From: Deltaproteobacteria bacterium
GTDB lineage: Bacteria > Myxococcota_A > Polyangia > Polyangiales > JADJMO01
Direction of reading: 5' to 3'
Assembly (NCBI GenBank): GCA_025363655.1
Contig: JANYDK010000097.1
Location: 1-64,000, forward strand
Length of the DNA: 64,000 nt
The notes beneath the pieces are model-generated. The model did not search any database. It saw only the letters and a list, made by a program, of their open reading frames with translations, and was not told where the DNA came from. The position numbers were made by a program, and so were the translations under genes. Positions 7,506 to 16,390 of this stretch are shown piece after piece (the first letter of the stretch is position 1; each line of letters opens with the position of its first letter).

Positions 7506-9745
7506 GGCGTTGCGTCTTTCGTCGGCGCGTTCGTCGGCGTGTTCGTCGGCGCGACCGGGCGCACATCGACGCGCGTCGGTCCGCCCGGCAATCGGAACGC
7601 CAAGAGCACGCCCTCGGGATCGACCAACGTCGGGGCCGCGAAGCCATCGACGCGTACGACCACCGCGCGCGCGACGACCCCAGGCGCGGCAGCGACCTTC
7701 ACTTGCAACGTCTCGCGTCCGAGCGTGAGCGGTGACGTCGGCGTCGCGGAAGGGAGGAGCACCGCGCCCCCCGCGAGCGCACGCACGTCGGCGTCGGGGT
7801 CGAGTCGTCGCGCCAGCTCGAGGACCGCGCGCGCACCGGGGTTGCGCCTCGCGACCAGCGCCCGAGCTGCGGCGCGCCGCATTTCTGCGGTGATCAGCTC
7901 GGGATAGCGTCCCACGAGATCGCCCGTTGCCGTCGAGTCGGGGGCCATCGCGAGGCCGAGGAGTGCGGCGACGCGCACCGACAAGTCGTCGGATCGCAGG
8001 GCGCGCTCGACGACCGGCCTCGCCACGTCACCACCGCGTGCTGCCAAGAGGTAGGCCGCGAGCGCCGACGCTTCGCCGTCTTCGGCGAGCCAGACGGCCA
8101 ACGTCGAGGTCGTCACCGGAACGTCGCGACCCGGACTGCCGTCGATCGCGCGCGCGGCGACGGCGACGAGGCCGCGCACGACCAGCGCGTCTTCGGTGGC
8201 TGCTTTGGCGGTGAGATGCGCGCGAGCGACGGCCGCCGCCGCCGCGATCGGATGTGAACCGAGCGCCGAAGCAGCGGCGCGTCGGACGATGACGTCGGCG
8301 TCCTCGAGGCTGCTCTCGCAGCGCGCGATCGAGTCGACGCAGCGATAGAGCGTGCCGACCCAGCGATCGGCGTCGTCTTTCGAACCGACGAGCGACTTGG
8401 CGACGGCGTCGAGCTTGGAGGGCGCGCTGTCCATGCGCGCGAGTCGAACGGCGCCGGCGCGCAAGAGGCGGCGCACGCGCGCAGGAGAAGCGCCCTCGAC
8501 GAGCCCCTCGATGGCTTTTTCTGCGGCGGATCCAGGCATCGTCGCGAGCGCATAGGCCGCGGCGTCGGCAGCGCCATTCTTCGCGGCGTCGTCGGCGGCG
8601 AGCGAACGGAGCACGTCGACTGCGTCGGCACCGACCCGCCCGAGGGCGGCGATGGCGCGCGGATCGCCTGCGCTTGCGAGCTTGGCTAGCGCGGGTACCA
8701 GGTCCTTCGAAGGATACTCGTAGGCGAGGTTGCGACCGTCGAGCTGCGTCTTCTCTTTCTCGAGCAAGGCGAGGATTCGGCCTGCCGCGGCGGGCTCGCC
8801 GAGCTCCGCCAACGCTGCTGCGGCAGCCACGCGGAGGCGCACGTCGACGTCGGTGGGGACGTCCTTGGCGATGGCGACGACGCGTCCGTCCCCGAGCCGC
8901 GCGAGCCCGCGAATGGCTTCACTCGAGCCCGCGACGTCGAGCGCGCCGATTTTGGCGACGCGCACCAGCACGTCGGCGGCGCGGAGATCGCCGAGCTGTG
9001 CGAGGAGCTCGATGGTCTCCTTGCCGAGCTTGTCGTCGGCCTTGGAGAGCAGGGACGAGAGCGACGGCGGTGGAAAGGAGAGCAGCGCCTTGCGCGCCGC
9101 GAGCTGGGCAGCGACGTCACTGGGGCTGCGCGCGTGCGCGAGGAGCGATTCGAACTCGCCCTGCAGCGCCAACGCCAACGCCGCGGTCTCACGCACGAGC
9201 GCGACGAGGCCAGGATCGCCGTGCTTGAGCGGCTTCGGCGGCGGCGGCGGCATGTAGGGCCCCGGACCCCACGGCGGCATCGGTCCGATGCTTCCCGGAT
9301 AGGGGTAGGGGGTCGGCGGACGAAGGCTGGTTGGCTCGGGATGATCGAAGACGGCGCGCAACGCGGTCGTCGCCGAGGGTTTTCGCGGATCGCTGGCGAG
9401 CGCGCGCACTGCAGCGAGACGCACGCGAAGTGCGCCGTCGGTGTCGTCGCCGAAGTTGTCGGCGGCGCCTGCCTCCACGACCTTCCAACCGTCATCGGAG
9501 CCGAGCTGCGCCGCGCGTGCCACCGCACGTGCACGCACCGCCGCGTCGTTCGACTTGGCGTCACGTTGGAGGGCTGCGAGCCCGAGCACGCCGGCGAGCG
9601 AATTCGACGACACCGCCGACGGCATGCCGCTGCTCGTGCCCTCTTCGGGCTCCTCGTCGCTGATGCTCTTGGTGAAGCCCGGACGCGAGAGGCCGAGCAC
9701 GGCGATCGCCAGCGCGACTGCACCACCGGCCCGGGGGAAGCCCAT
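7502..9745 (-). CDS. Exported HEAT-repeat protein
   Basis: About 747 residues from the ATG at 9745; the frame stays open further upstream but only antisense to the TPR gene, so I reject the longer form. A signal peptide (residues 1-22) is followed by a Gly/Pro-rich stretch (about 140-165) and many HEAT-like helical pairs with the motif Leu-Gly-Asp-x-Arg-Ala/Val-Val and Val-R-x-Ala-Ala-Ala-Ala-Leu-A-x-Leu-G. Such repeats scaffold protein-protein contacts. The C-terminal about 90 residues look beta-rich, and the last 20 contain a Thr/Asn/Pro repeat from a 12-bp DNA repeat (about 7510-7550). Four-base overlap with xseB suggests coupling, although the exported location does not fit a nuclease partner. 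Confidence 0.8.
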   Translation of the reverse strand: MGFPRAGGAVALAIAVLGLSRPGFTKSISDEEPEEGTSSGMPSAVSSNSLAGVLGLAALQRDAKSNDAAVRARAVARAAQLGSDDGWKVVEAGAADNFGDDTDGALRVRLAAVRALASDPRKPSATTALRAVFDHPEPTSLRPPTPYPYPGSIGPMPPWGPGPYMPPPPPKPLKHGDPGLVALVRETAALALALQGEFESLLAHARSPSDVAAQLAARKALLSFPPPSLSSLLSKADDKLGKETIELLAQLGDLRAADVLVRVAKIGALDVAGSSEAIRGLARLGDGRVVAIAKDVPTDVDVRLRVAAAAALAELGEPAAAGRILALLEKEKTQLDGRNLAYEYPSKDLVPALAKLASAGDPRAIAALGRVGADAVDVLRSLAADDAAKNGAADAAAYALATMPGSAAEKAIEGLVEGASPARVRRLLRAGAVRLARMDSAPSKLDAVAKSLVGSKDDADRWVGTLYRCVDSIARCESSLEDADVIVRRAAASALGSHPIAAAAAVARAHLTAKAATEDALVVRGLVAVAARAIDGSPGRDVPVTTSTLAVWLAEDGEASALAAYLLAARGGDVARPVVERALRSDDLSVRVAALLGLAMAPDSTATGDLVGRYPELITAEMRRAAARALVARRNPGARAVLELARRLDPDADVRALAGGAVLLPSATPTSPLTLGRETLQVKVAAAPGVVARAVVVRVDGFAAPTLVDPEGVLLAFRLPGGPTRVDVRPVAPTNTPTNAPTKDATP

Positions 9746-9829
9746 CCTCGGCAGGTTGACGGAACGACGCGCGGGGGGCAACCACGACGCGGCGTGGGCG
9801 TTTGGCCGGCGGCCTTCTATAGTGGATGG

Positions 9830-10951
9830 GTGTTGCGTTCTTCGTTCCGCCTCTTCGCGTCGTCGGTCGTACTCGCCGCGTTTGCCGCGTTTGCCGCGTC
9901 GGTTACGTCTGTCGAGTGTCCCGTCGTCCACGCCGCTCCCGCTGCCGCGAGCGCCGACGCCTCGGGCCCGATGCTCTCGGCGGCTGCGGAAAAAGAGCTC
10001 GCCAACGCCGAGTCGCTCCTCTCGGCAGGCGACGCCACCAAGGCGGAGGCTTCCTTCCTCAAGGCCGAAGGCCTCGCGCCGAAGAACGCCAAGCCGCTCG
10101 TCGGACGCGCGCGCGCGATCCTCGCCTCGCTCGGCTTGCCGTTCGACCTCTCTTCGGCGAAGGGCTACCCCGCCAAAGAGAAGCGCGTGGCCGAGGCGCG
10201 AAAAATTCTGGCGGCTGCCGAGAAGCTCTCGCCGACCTACGCCACCGCCTATGTCGAAGCTGGACGCGCAGCGCTGATGGTCGGTGACGAGTCGTCGGCG
10301 CTCGCCGAGCTCGACAAGGCCGTGGCCCTCGCCCCCGACGACGCCGAAGCGGTGAGCGCACGCGGCATCGCCAAGCTCGCCCTCGGCAAAGGCGACGACG
10401 CCATCAAGGACCTGAAAAAATCGGTCGATCTCGATCCGAAGAGCGCCCCGCGTCGCCGCAACTACGCGACCGCGCTGCTGCTCCAAGGTCAACCCGAAGC
10501 GGCCGTGAAGTCGTACGAGGAAGCCCTCAAGCTCGACCCGACGTCGGCCGGCGCGCGCAACGATCTCGGCGCTGCGCTCCTCCAACTCGGCGACGTCCCC
10601 CGCGCCATCAAGGAGCTCGAGCTCGCGGTCAAACAGGCTCCCAACGAGGCCGTCTTCCGCGTCGTTCTCGGCTTCGCCTACCAAAGCGCCAAACGCTGGA
10701 CCGACGCCGAGTCGGCGTACAAAGAGGCGATAAAGCTCGACGCCCAACGCGTCTCGGCGTGGGTCAACCTCGGCAGCCTCTACATTCAGATGGGCAAGAA
10801 GGACGACGCCCGAACTGCCTTGAAAAAGGCTCTCTCACTCGATCCGAAGGAGCAGCGCGCGAAGATCATGCTCGAGGATCTCGACGCTCCGCCCGCGGCC
10901 GCGAGCACCAACGTCAAGCCTGTTCCTCCTCCGCCAGCGCCGAAGAAGTAG
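9830..10951 (+). CDS. Exported tetratricopeptide-repeat protein
   Basis: About 373 residues from the GTG at 9830 (a TTG follows as next codon). The signal peptide contains an Ala-Ala-Phe-Ala run made by a 9-bp DNA repeat and ends near Val-His-Ala-Ala. From about residue 50 there are at least six TPR units with the expected spacing (A-L-x-L-x-P ending each unit: Ala-Leu-Lys-Leu-Asp-Pro, Ala-Val-Ala-Leu-Ala-Pro, Ala-Ile-Lys-Leu-Asp-Ala). The tail is Pro-rich. Likely a periplasmic or outer-membrane assembly factor. It is divergent from the HEAT-repeat gene with 84 bases between the starts, so the two may share a control region. Confidence 0.82.
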   Translation: MLRSSFRLFASSVVLAAFAAFAASVTSVECPVVHAAPAAASADASGPMLSAAAEKELANAESLLSAGDATKAEASFLKAEGLAPKNAKPLVGRARAILASLGLPFDLSSAKGYPAKEKRVAEARKILAAAEKLSPTYATAYVEAGRAALMVGDESSALAELDKAVALAPDDAEAVSARGIAKLALGKGDDAIKDLKKSVDLDPKSAPRRRNYATALLLQGQPEAAVKSYEEALKLDPTSAGARNDLGAALLQLGDVPRAIKELELAVKQAPNEAVFRVVLGFAYQSAKRWTDAESAYKEAIKLDAQRVSAWVNLGSLYIQMGKKDDARTALKKALSLDPKEQRAKIMLEDLDAPPAAASTNVKPVPPPPAPKK

Positions 10952-10976
10952 GAATTGATCTACCCTCCTCTTCCCC

Positions 10977-12059
10977 ATGTCCCACTCCCACGAACGCCTC
11001 GCCCTCCTCACCCGTGCATCGGCCGAAGATGCGCTCTTCGCCATGCTCGCCAAGGGGCCGCGGGCGCTCGGGGGGGTCTCTCGGCGGCGCGCGGCGGCGC
11101 ACGATGCGATTGCGCGAGGTGAGCCGACGCCGACGATGCAGGAGTTCGAGCCGTGGCTCTGCGCGCTCTCGTGGGCGCTCGCGCCGGTGGGGGCGCCGTG
11201 GTTCGTGCCGATGCGCGAGGCGATCGACGACGGGCTGACGCTCGAGCGCGAGGCGAAGGGGCTGCGGGCGATGCTCCTCGGCGTCAGCGCCACCGAGCGG
11301 CTTCGTCGGGTGGGGCTCTTCGCGGTGCGCGTGGTGCGGGTGGTGTCGGTGGCCGATGGGCAGATCAGCGCCGACGAGCAGCGAGCGATCGACGTGCTCG
11401 TCTCGGCGATGGGGCTCCCCGAGGCCGACGTGCGCATGCTCGCGGCCGAGCCGATGCCGGCGATCGTATCGCTCGAGCTTCCGGAAGAGCTCGAGTGGAA
11501 CCTCGCGCGCGCGATCGTCGTCGGGGCGTGGGAGGTGGCGGCGACCGATGGGGTCGAGGAGGCGGAGCGCGCGGCGATCCTCGAAGTGGCGGCGCGTCTG
11601 CACGTGCAGGCCGACGTCATCGAAGAGGCGCGGCACTACGCCGAAGAGTCGACGGCGAAGCAACACCTCGTCGGCCTCGCGGCGGTCGATGCGCTTCGTT
11701 ACGTGCTCCAGCCGCTCGACGACGCCCAGACGTTGCCGCTCTTCACCGCCGCGGCGCATCTCTCGGTGCCACCGCTCAAGCGTGGCGAGGTGTTGCGCGT
11801 GCTCGAGAGCAAGACGGCGACGCCGCTCGCGGCCCAGCACCAGCTCGACAAGGAGGCGCGCGCTGCGGTCCTCGGCGCTGCCTGGGCAGCGGCGTTGGCG
11901 ACCGATCCGACCCTCACCATGCGCGCGCGTCTCGCCGCGAGGCACGATCGCGTCGCCGTCGATCTCGGCAGCGATCACGCCGGACGCGATGCGCGCGACA
12001 CCCTCGACGAGTACATGGCCGAGATCCTCGCGCGCGGCGTCGGCGTCGCGGGCGGCTGA
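10977..12059 (+). CDS. TerB-like helical protein
   Basis: 360 residues, no signal peptide. Two segments carry the TerB/DjlA-type motif of an acidic helix pair: Val-Ala-Asp-Gly-Gln-Ile-Ser-x-Asp-Glu at about 125-134 and Ala-Thr-Asp-Gly-Val-Glu-Glu-Ala-Glu at about 184-192, each followed by a hydrophobic helix. TerB-like domains bind metal and often occur in phage-defence or tellurite-resistance systems, but they also stand alone in myxobacteria. The rest is all-helical. It begins 25 bases after the TPR gene and may be transcribed with it. A hairpin follows at 12072-12089. The family call is moderate. Confidence 0.6.
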   Translation: MSHSHERLALLTRASAEDALFAMLAKGPRALGGVSRRRAAAHDAIARGEPTPTMQEFEPWLCALSWALAPVGAPWFVPMREAIDDGLTLEREAKGLRAMLLGVSATERLRRVGLFAVRVVRVVSVADGQISADEQRAIDVLVSAMGLPEADVRMLAAEPMPAIVSLELPEELEWNLARAIVVGAWEVAATDGVEEAERAAILEVAARLHVQADVIEEARHYAEESTAKQHLVGLAAVDALRYVLQPLDDAQTLPLFTAAAHLSVPPLKRGEVLRVLESKTATPLAAQHQLDKEARAAVLGAAWAAALATDPTLTMRARLAARHDRVAVDLGSDHAGRDARDTLDEYMAEILARGVGVAGG

Positions 12060-12071
12060 GACTCGTCACAT

Positions 12072-12089
12072 CCCCGGCCGTCGCCGGGG
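12072..12089 (+). terminator. GC-rich hairpin after the TerB-like gene
   Basis: A 7-bp perfect stem (12072-12078 with 12083-12089) and a 4-base loop lie 12 bases past the stop at 12059. A second, imperfect 9-bp inverted repeat with loop GCAT follows at 12113-12134. No T-run is present, so terminator function is only likely from position; the second repeat could instead be an operator for the gene starting at 12238. Confidence 0.4.
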
Positions 12090-12237
12090 CCGCTGCTGAC
12101 TCGTCGTTTCGCGAAGTACTTGCATAAGTGCTTCATGGAGCCGCACCGGCATTCGCTCGATGCTCGGCAAAAGGTCATGTGGGTATAGGTGCGCAGAGAG
12201 CTTGGCCCGAAGGGGCGCTAGGCTCGACGATCCGCGC

Positions 12238-13806
12238 ATGACGACGGCACCTCGCTCCCGCGCCTTCCGTTTCGCAATCGCGCTCGTCCCGTGCGCTGCC
12301 ATGGCTGGAGCTACCGGCTCCGGTCTGCGCGATCGCTTCTCGTGTGCCGGTGCGTCGAAGCCGGACCCGGTCGAGGCGACGGTTCCCAACAAGACTGCGC
12401 CGCCGACGCCGGTCCTCGAGGCGAACGCGGAGGCGAATGCACAAGCGAATCAGCCCAAGGCCGCGCCGGCGCCGATCGTCGCGCCACCGCCGACGCCGGA
12501 GGAAGCGCTGCGTGCATGGCTCGGGGCGCACATGCCGGAGGGCGGGCGCATCGTCGAAGGGGACGGACCGATCGGCCTCATGCACAGCGCTGCGGAGGGC
12601 GACACCTTCTCGAAGATCGCCGCGCACTACGTCGATTTGACGACCGCCTACAGCGAGGGCGAGCTCGTCTCCGATCTCATTCGTGCCAATCCGACGGTGA
12701 AGGGGCTCGGGCCGATCAAGGCCGGCGTCGAGGTGCGGGTGCCCAAGGTGGTGACGGCGCCGCTGAAGTCTCCGGCCGAAGCGCGGCTCGGCTGGCCCGA
12801 GGACAAGGCCCTTCGCGCCATCTACATGAACGCCGAGATGATGGGCGGTCACTGGGGCGGGGGCTTCTCCGAGAACCTCGACAAGATGGCGGCGCGCGGC
12901 ATCAACGCGGTCGTCGTCGACGCCAAAGACGTCACCGGTTGGTTCACCTACCCGACGAAGATCCCCCTCGCGCTCTCGATCAACGCCACCAAGCACTCGA
13001 CCATCGGCTCGCTCGCGCGCCTCGTGCGCGTCGCCCACGCCAAGGGCATCCGCGTCATCAGCCGCGTCTCCTGCTTCCGCGACGAGCACATGGGCCCCGT
13101 GCACGGCGAGCTGGCGATCAAGAACAAGAACGGTCAGCCGCACGTCGCGCCGAGCAAGATCGTCGACTGGCTCGATCCGACCAACGACACCGTGCAGCAA
13201 TACCTCGTCGACGTGGTGCAGGAATCGATCGACGCCGGCGTCGACGAAATTCAGCTCGACTACGTGCGTTATCCGACCGAAGGAATTTGGGACGCCGACT
13301 TCCATCTCAGCGAGAAGAACCTCACCACCGCCGACGTCATCACCGGCTTCGTCCATCGCGTGCACGAGACGACGAAGGCCGCGGGCGTACCGCTCTCGCT
13401 CGACGTCTTCGGGTGCGTCGCTTGGCAGTATCCGAAGGACATGGAGTCGACGGGGCAAGACCTCCGGAGGCTCGGCAAAGAAGTCGAGGCGCTCTCGCCG
13501 ATGGTCTACCCGTCGCACTTCGGCGTCGGCTTCCAGGGCTTCGAGGTCCCGGGCGATCATCCCGAGATCGTCGCCATCGGCACCAAGCGCGCGATCGACA
13601 CCTTGCACGAGGTGGGCGCCGACAACGTCGTCGTCCGCTCGTGGGTGCAGGCGTTTCCCTGGAAATCGCCGCACTTCGGCGCGCCGTACATCGCCGACCA
13701 AATCAAGGAAGCAGGCAAGGGCGGCGGCATCGGCTGGCTCGCGTGGAACTCGGGCGGCGAATACGGCGCGACGTACGCCGCGGTGCCGCCTCTCAAGAAG
13801 AAGTAG
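12238..13806 (+). CDS. Exported LysM plus DUF4015 (glycoside-hydrolase-like) protein
   Basis: About 522 residues. A signal peptide (to about 25) and an Ala/Pro-rich linker precede a LysM-like module (about 120-180; Gly-Asp-Thr-Phe-Ser-Lys-Ile-Ala then Asn-Pro and a final Val-Arg-Val-Pro). The remaining 320 residues match the DUF4015 family of TIM-barrel putative glycosidases: Gly-Ile-Asn-Ala-Val-Val-Val-Asp-Ala-Lys-Asp (about 222-232), Ala-His-Ala-Lys-Gly-Ile-Arg-Val-Ile-Ser-Arg, Asp-Trp-Leu-Asp-Pro-Thr, Glu-Ile-Gln-Leu-Asp-Tyr-Val-Arg-Tyr-Pro and a late Met-Val-Tyr-Pro-Ser-His-Phe. It probably binds and perhaps cuts peptidoglycan or another envelope glycan. The substrate is not known. Confidence 0.87.
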   Translation: MTTAPRSRAFRFAIALVPCAAMAGATGSGLRDRFSCAGASKPDPVEATVPNKTAPPTPVLEANAEANAQANQPKAAPAPIVAPPPTPEEALRAWLGAHMPEGGRIVEGDGPIGLMHSAAEGDTFSKIAAHYVDLTTAYSEGELVSDLIRANPTVKGLGPIKAGVEVRVPKVVTAPLKSPAEARLGWPEDKALRAIYMNAEMMGGHWGGGFSENLDKMAARGINAVVVDAKDVTGWFTYPTKIPLALSINATKHSTIGSLARLVRVAHAKGIRVISRVSCFRDEHMGPVHGELAIKNKNGQPHVAPSKIVDWLDPTNDTVQQYLVDVVQESIDAGVDEIQLDYVRYPTEGIWDADFHLSEKNLTTADVITGFVHRVHETTKAAGVPLSLDVFGCVAWQYPKDMESTGQDLRRLGKEVEALSPMVYPSHFGVGFQGFEVPGDHPEIVAIGTKRAIDTLHEVGADNVVVRSWVQAFPWKSPHFGAPYIADQIKEAGKGGGIGWLAWNSGGEYGATYAAVPPLKKK

Positions 13807-13833
13807 AAGAAGTCGAAGAAGGAGTCGCTTCTT

Positions 13834-14361
13834 CTAACGCTTGGTGCGGCCACGACGGCCGAGCACGACGCCGAGCGCGGCCATCGAGAGGGTGACCGGC
13901 AGGACGACCACGCCGAGCACCGTGCGCGAGAGCGCCCAGAGGACGACGCCGACCAAGGCGCCGACCAGGGCGCCCATTCGCACCGTGATTTTCGGCCCGA
14001 AACGCCCGATGAGCGCGCCACCGGCGAGGCTGGCGAGGACGACCGAGGCGATCGACACGAGGACGAAGGGAAGGAACGGCAGCTCGTTCGTGCCGGCGCT
14101 CGCTTCGGCTCCTCGGCGGTAGATCGCGGTCAGCGCCCACGTCGCGAGCATCGCCTCCGGGACGAGGACCACGAACGTGGCCATCGCGCCGAGGAGCACC
14201 CAGGCCGCGGGAGAGCGCGTGCCGGCTTCTTCGTCGCCGAGCTCGGCTTGCTCGAGAAACGTCTTCTTCGCGCCGGCGCCGACGACCGGGAGCGAGACCT
14301 TTTTTCTCGGTTTTTCCTGCGGCTTCTGCTTCTGCGGATCGTGCGCGTCGTGATCGCTCAC
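13834..14361 (-). CDS. Small integral membrane protein
   Basis: 175 residues with a charged N-terminal 50 residues (Lys/Gln/Asp) and about four membrane helices (near 51-72, 95-117, 125-141 and 145-165), ending Arg-Arg-Gly-Arg-Thr-Lys-Arg. GTG start at 14361. It lies 15 bases after miaB on the same strand, so it is probably co-transcribed. I recognise no family; the basic cytoplasmic ends fit a positive-inside topology. Its relation to tRNA modification is unclear and may be only positional. Confidence 0.7.
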   Translation of the reverse strand: MSDHDAHDPQKQKPQEKPRKKVSLPVVGAGAKKTFLEQAELGDEEAGTRSPAAWVLLGAMATFVVLVPEAMLATWALTAIYRRGAEASAGTNELPFLPFVLVSIASVVLASLAGGALIGRFGPKITVRMGALVGALVGVVLWALSRTVLGVVVLPVTLSMAALGVVLGRRGRTKR

Positions 14362-14376
14362 GGCGGTGCCCTTCGC

Positions 14377-15903
14377 TCAGCCCGCGACCACTTGGAGGCG
14401 GACGGCCTGACGCGGCGGTTCGGCGAGGGCCGGCAACGAGCGCAGGGTCGACTCGTCGAGCGCGCCGACGAGCGAGTGGGCGTTGGCGCGTTCGATGCGC
14501 ACGTCGAGGAAGCGGCCGACGAGCATCCGGCCATCGAGCCCCGGCGGGAGATCGAGGTGGACGATTTCGTTGCGCTCGCTGCGACCCATCATGCGCATGT
14601 GTGCGGGGCCGCCGTCGCGACCGGGGACGAGGCCGTCGGTGCGTCCTTTGGTGCCGCCCGGCTTGGAGGTGCCCTCGACGAGGACGTTCGCGCGACTGCC
14701 GACGAGCGTCAGGAGGTGCGCCTGCTGCAGCGCTTCGACCGTGGAAAATAGGCGCGCGAGGCGTTCGGCCTTCTCGGCTTCGGAGACGTCGTCGGCGAGC
14801 TTCAGCGCCGGCGTGTACGGACGCGGCGAGAACTTGAAGCCGAAGGCGGCGATGAAGCCGACCTCGCGGATCATCGACAACGTCTCGAGGAAGTCTTGCT
14901 CGGTCTCGCCGGGGAAGCCGACGATGATGTCGGTCGAGAGCGTGGTGCCGGGGCGCGAGTCGCGGAGCATGTGCGAGCGCTCGACGAGCTCGGCGCGCGT
15001 GTAGCGACGGAGCATGCGCTTCAGCAGACGATCGCTTCCCGACTGCGAGGGGAGGTGTACGTGGCGCGCGAGGACGTCGAGCTCGGCGTGCGCGGCGACG
15101 AGCTCGGGGGTGACGTGCCGCGGGTGCGGGCTGGTGTAACGAAGACGACGAAGGAGCGGGATTTCTCGGGCGATCGCGCGCAGGAGCTCGGGGAAGTGCG
15201 AGGCCTCGCCGCGGAACGACGGACGCGGCTCGGCGCTGCCGGCGATCGATTTGACGGTCGTCGTCTCGGGCGGTTGCCAGCTGTTCACCGTCTGGCCGAG
15301 GAGGGTGACCTCTTGCACGCCCGCGGCGACGAGGCGCGCGATTTCCTCGAGGATCTCCTGCATCGAGCGATAGCGCTCGGGACCGCGCGTGTAGGGGACG
15401 ACGCAGAACGAGCAGCGCTCGTCGCAGCCCTTCATCGTGGTGACGAACGCGGTGACCGGGCTGCCCTCGCGATGCGGACCGGGATCGGCGCCGAGAAATG
15501 TAGGCGACTCGACGTCGAAGACGGTGCGCGCGACGGGCAGACCTCCGAGCCGCGCAGCCTCGGCGAGCTCGGGGAGATCGGCGAGGTTGTCGGGACCGAC
15601 GACGATGTCGATGTGCGGGATCTCGGTGAGGAGCCGCTCGCCCTCTTGTTGGGCGACGCATCCGGCGACGGCGACGATGAGCTCGGGACGCGCGCGTTTG
15701 ATCGGACGAAGGCGACCGACCTCGCTGCGGAGTTTGTGCTCGGCCTTCTCGCGCACGCTGCAGGTGTTGAAGACGATGAGGTCGGCGTCGTCCTCGGACG
15801 TGCACGCCTCCCACCCGCGCGCACGCAGCGCCTCCTCCATGCGCGAGGAGTCGTGGACGTTCATCTGACAGCCGAACGTCTCGATGAGGTAGCGGGGAGC
15901 CAT
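14377..15903 (-). CDS. miaB: tRNA-2-methylthio-N6-dimethylallyladenosine synthase
   Basis: 508 residues. The N-terminal methylthiotransferase domain has its three cluster cysteines (Cys12 in Phe-Gly-Cys-Gln-Met-Asn, Cys48 in Phe-Asn-Thr-Cys-Ser-Val-Arg, Cys82 in Ala-Gly-Cys-Val-Ala-Gln). The radical SAM motif Cys-x3-Cys-x2-Cys lies at 160, 164 and 167, and a TRAM domain forms the last 80 residues. The sequence signatures (Ser-Val-Arg-Glu-Lys-Ala-Glu and Tyr-Thr-Arg-Gly) are those of MiaB rather than RimO. It adds the methylthio group to i6A37 of tRNAs. ATG at 15903. Confidence 0.96.
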   Translation of the reverse strand: MAPRYLIETFGCQMNVHDSSRMEEALRARGWEACTSEDDADLIVFNTCSVREKAEHKLRSEVGRLRPIKRARPELIVAVAGCVAQQEGERLLTEIPHIDIVVGPDNLADLPELAEAARLGGLPVARTVFDVESPTFLGADPGPHREGSPVTAFVTTMKGCDERCSFCVVPYTRGPERYRSMQEILEEIARLVAAGVQEVTLLGQTVNSWQPPETTTVKSIAGSAEPRPSFRGEASHFPELLRAIAREIPLLRRLRYTSPHPRHVTPELVAAHAELDVLARHVHLPSQSGSDRLLKRMLRRYTRAELVERSHMLRDSRPGTTLSTDIIVGFPGETEQDFLETLSMIREVGFIAAFGFKFSPRPYTPALKLADDVSEAEKAERLARLFSTVEALQQAHLLTLVGSRANVLVEGTSKPGGTKGRTDGLVPGRDGGPAHMRMMGRSERNEIVHLDLPPGLDGRMLVGRFLDVRIERANAHSLVGALDESTLRSLPALAEPPRQAVRLQVVAG

Positions 15904-15979
15904 CGGGGGAGGACGCGATCTAGTACGTCCGCGCAGCCTTGGCCAACGAGCACGGTGAAATCCGCGCTAGATTCCCGAT

Positions 15980-16387
15980 GTGTCGCGCGTCGTCTCCGCC
16001 TTCGGCATGCTTGCGCTGGTCACCGTGGGCGCGCTCGTCGTTACCGGCGGGGCGGGGATCGCCGGTGTCACGGGCGGTTGCTCCTCCGAGAGCACGCTCG
16101 TCGGCGACGGCGCGTGCGACGCGTACTGCACGAAAATCGTCGGCGCCAAGTGCCGCGGTAGCCTCGACAAGGACGCTTGCAAGAAGTCGTGCCTGAGCGA
16201 TCAAAGCTACTGCGCGACGGAAGAGAACGACTTCCTCCGCTGCGCCAACCAGAACGGCACCGTCAACTGCAACGGCGGGGCGGTGCCTTCGATCACGGGC
16301 TGCGATCACTACCTGCCGGCGAGGGATACGGCGTGCTCGTATGGGCGAGCCGATGCGGCGTCGCATGGGGACGAGGTCTCTTTTTAG
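15980..16387 (+). CDS. Small Cys-rich lipoprotein-like protein
   Basis: 135 residues from GTG at 15980; an overlapping ATG at 15978 is in the wrong frame. The hydrophobic signal ends in Gly-Gly-Cys-Ser-Ser, a non-standard lipobox. Six or more cysteines follow in the mature part, in pairs such as Cys-Asp-Ala-Tyr-Cys, Cys-Lys-Lys-Ser-Cys and Cys-Ser-Tyr, which suggests a small disulfide-bonded domain. Such short Cys-rich exported proteins are common and mostly uncharacterised in Polyangia. It is divergent from miaB and its stop lies 3 bases before the stop of the convergent PCMT gene. Confidence 0.65.
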   Translation: MSRVVSAFGMLALVTVGALVVTGGAGIAGVTGGCSSESTLVGDGACDAYCTKIVGAKCRGSLDKDACKKSCLSDQSYCATEENDFLRCANQNGTVNCNGGAVPSITGCDHYLPARDTACSYGRADAASHGDEVSF

Positions 16388-16390
16388 CGT

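Noticed and set aside
9746-10747. Longer N-terminus of the HEAT-repeat protein
   Set aside because: The extension is antisense to the TPR protein and would bury the clear signal peptide that starts at 9745.
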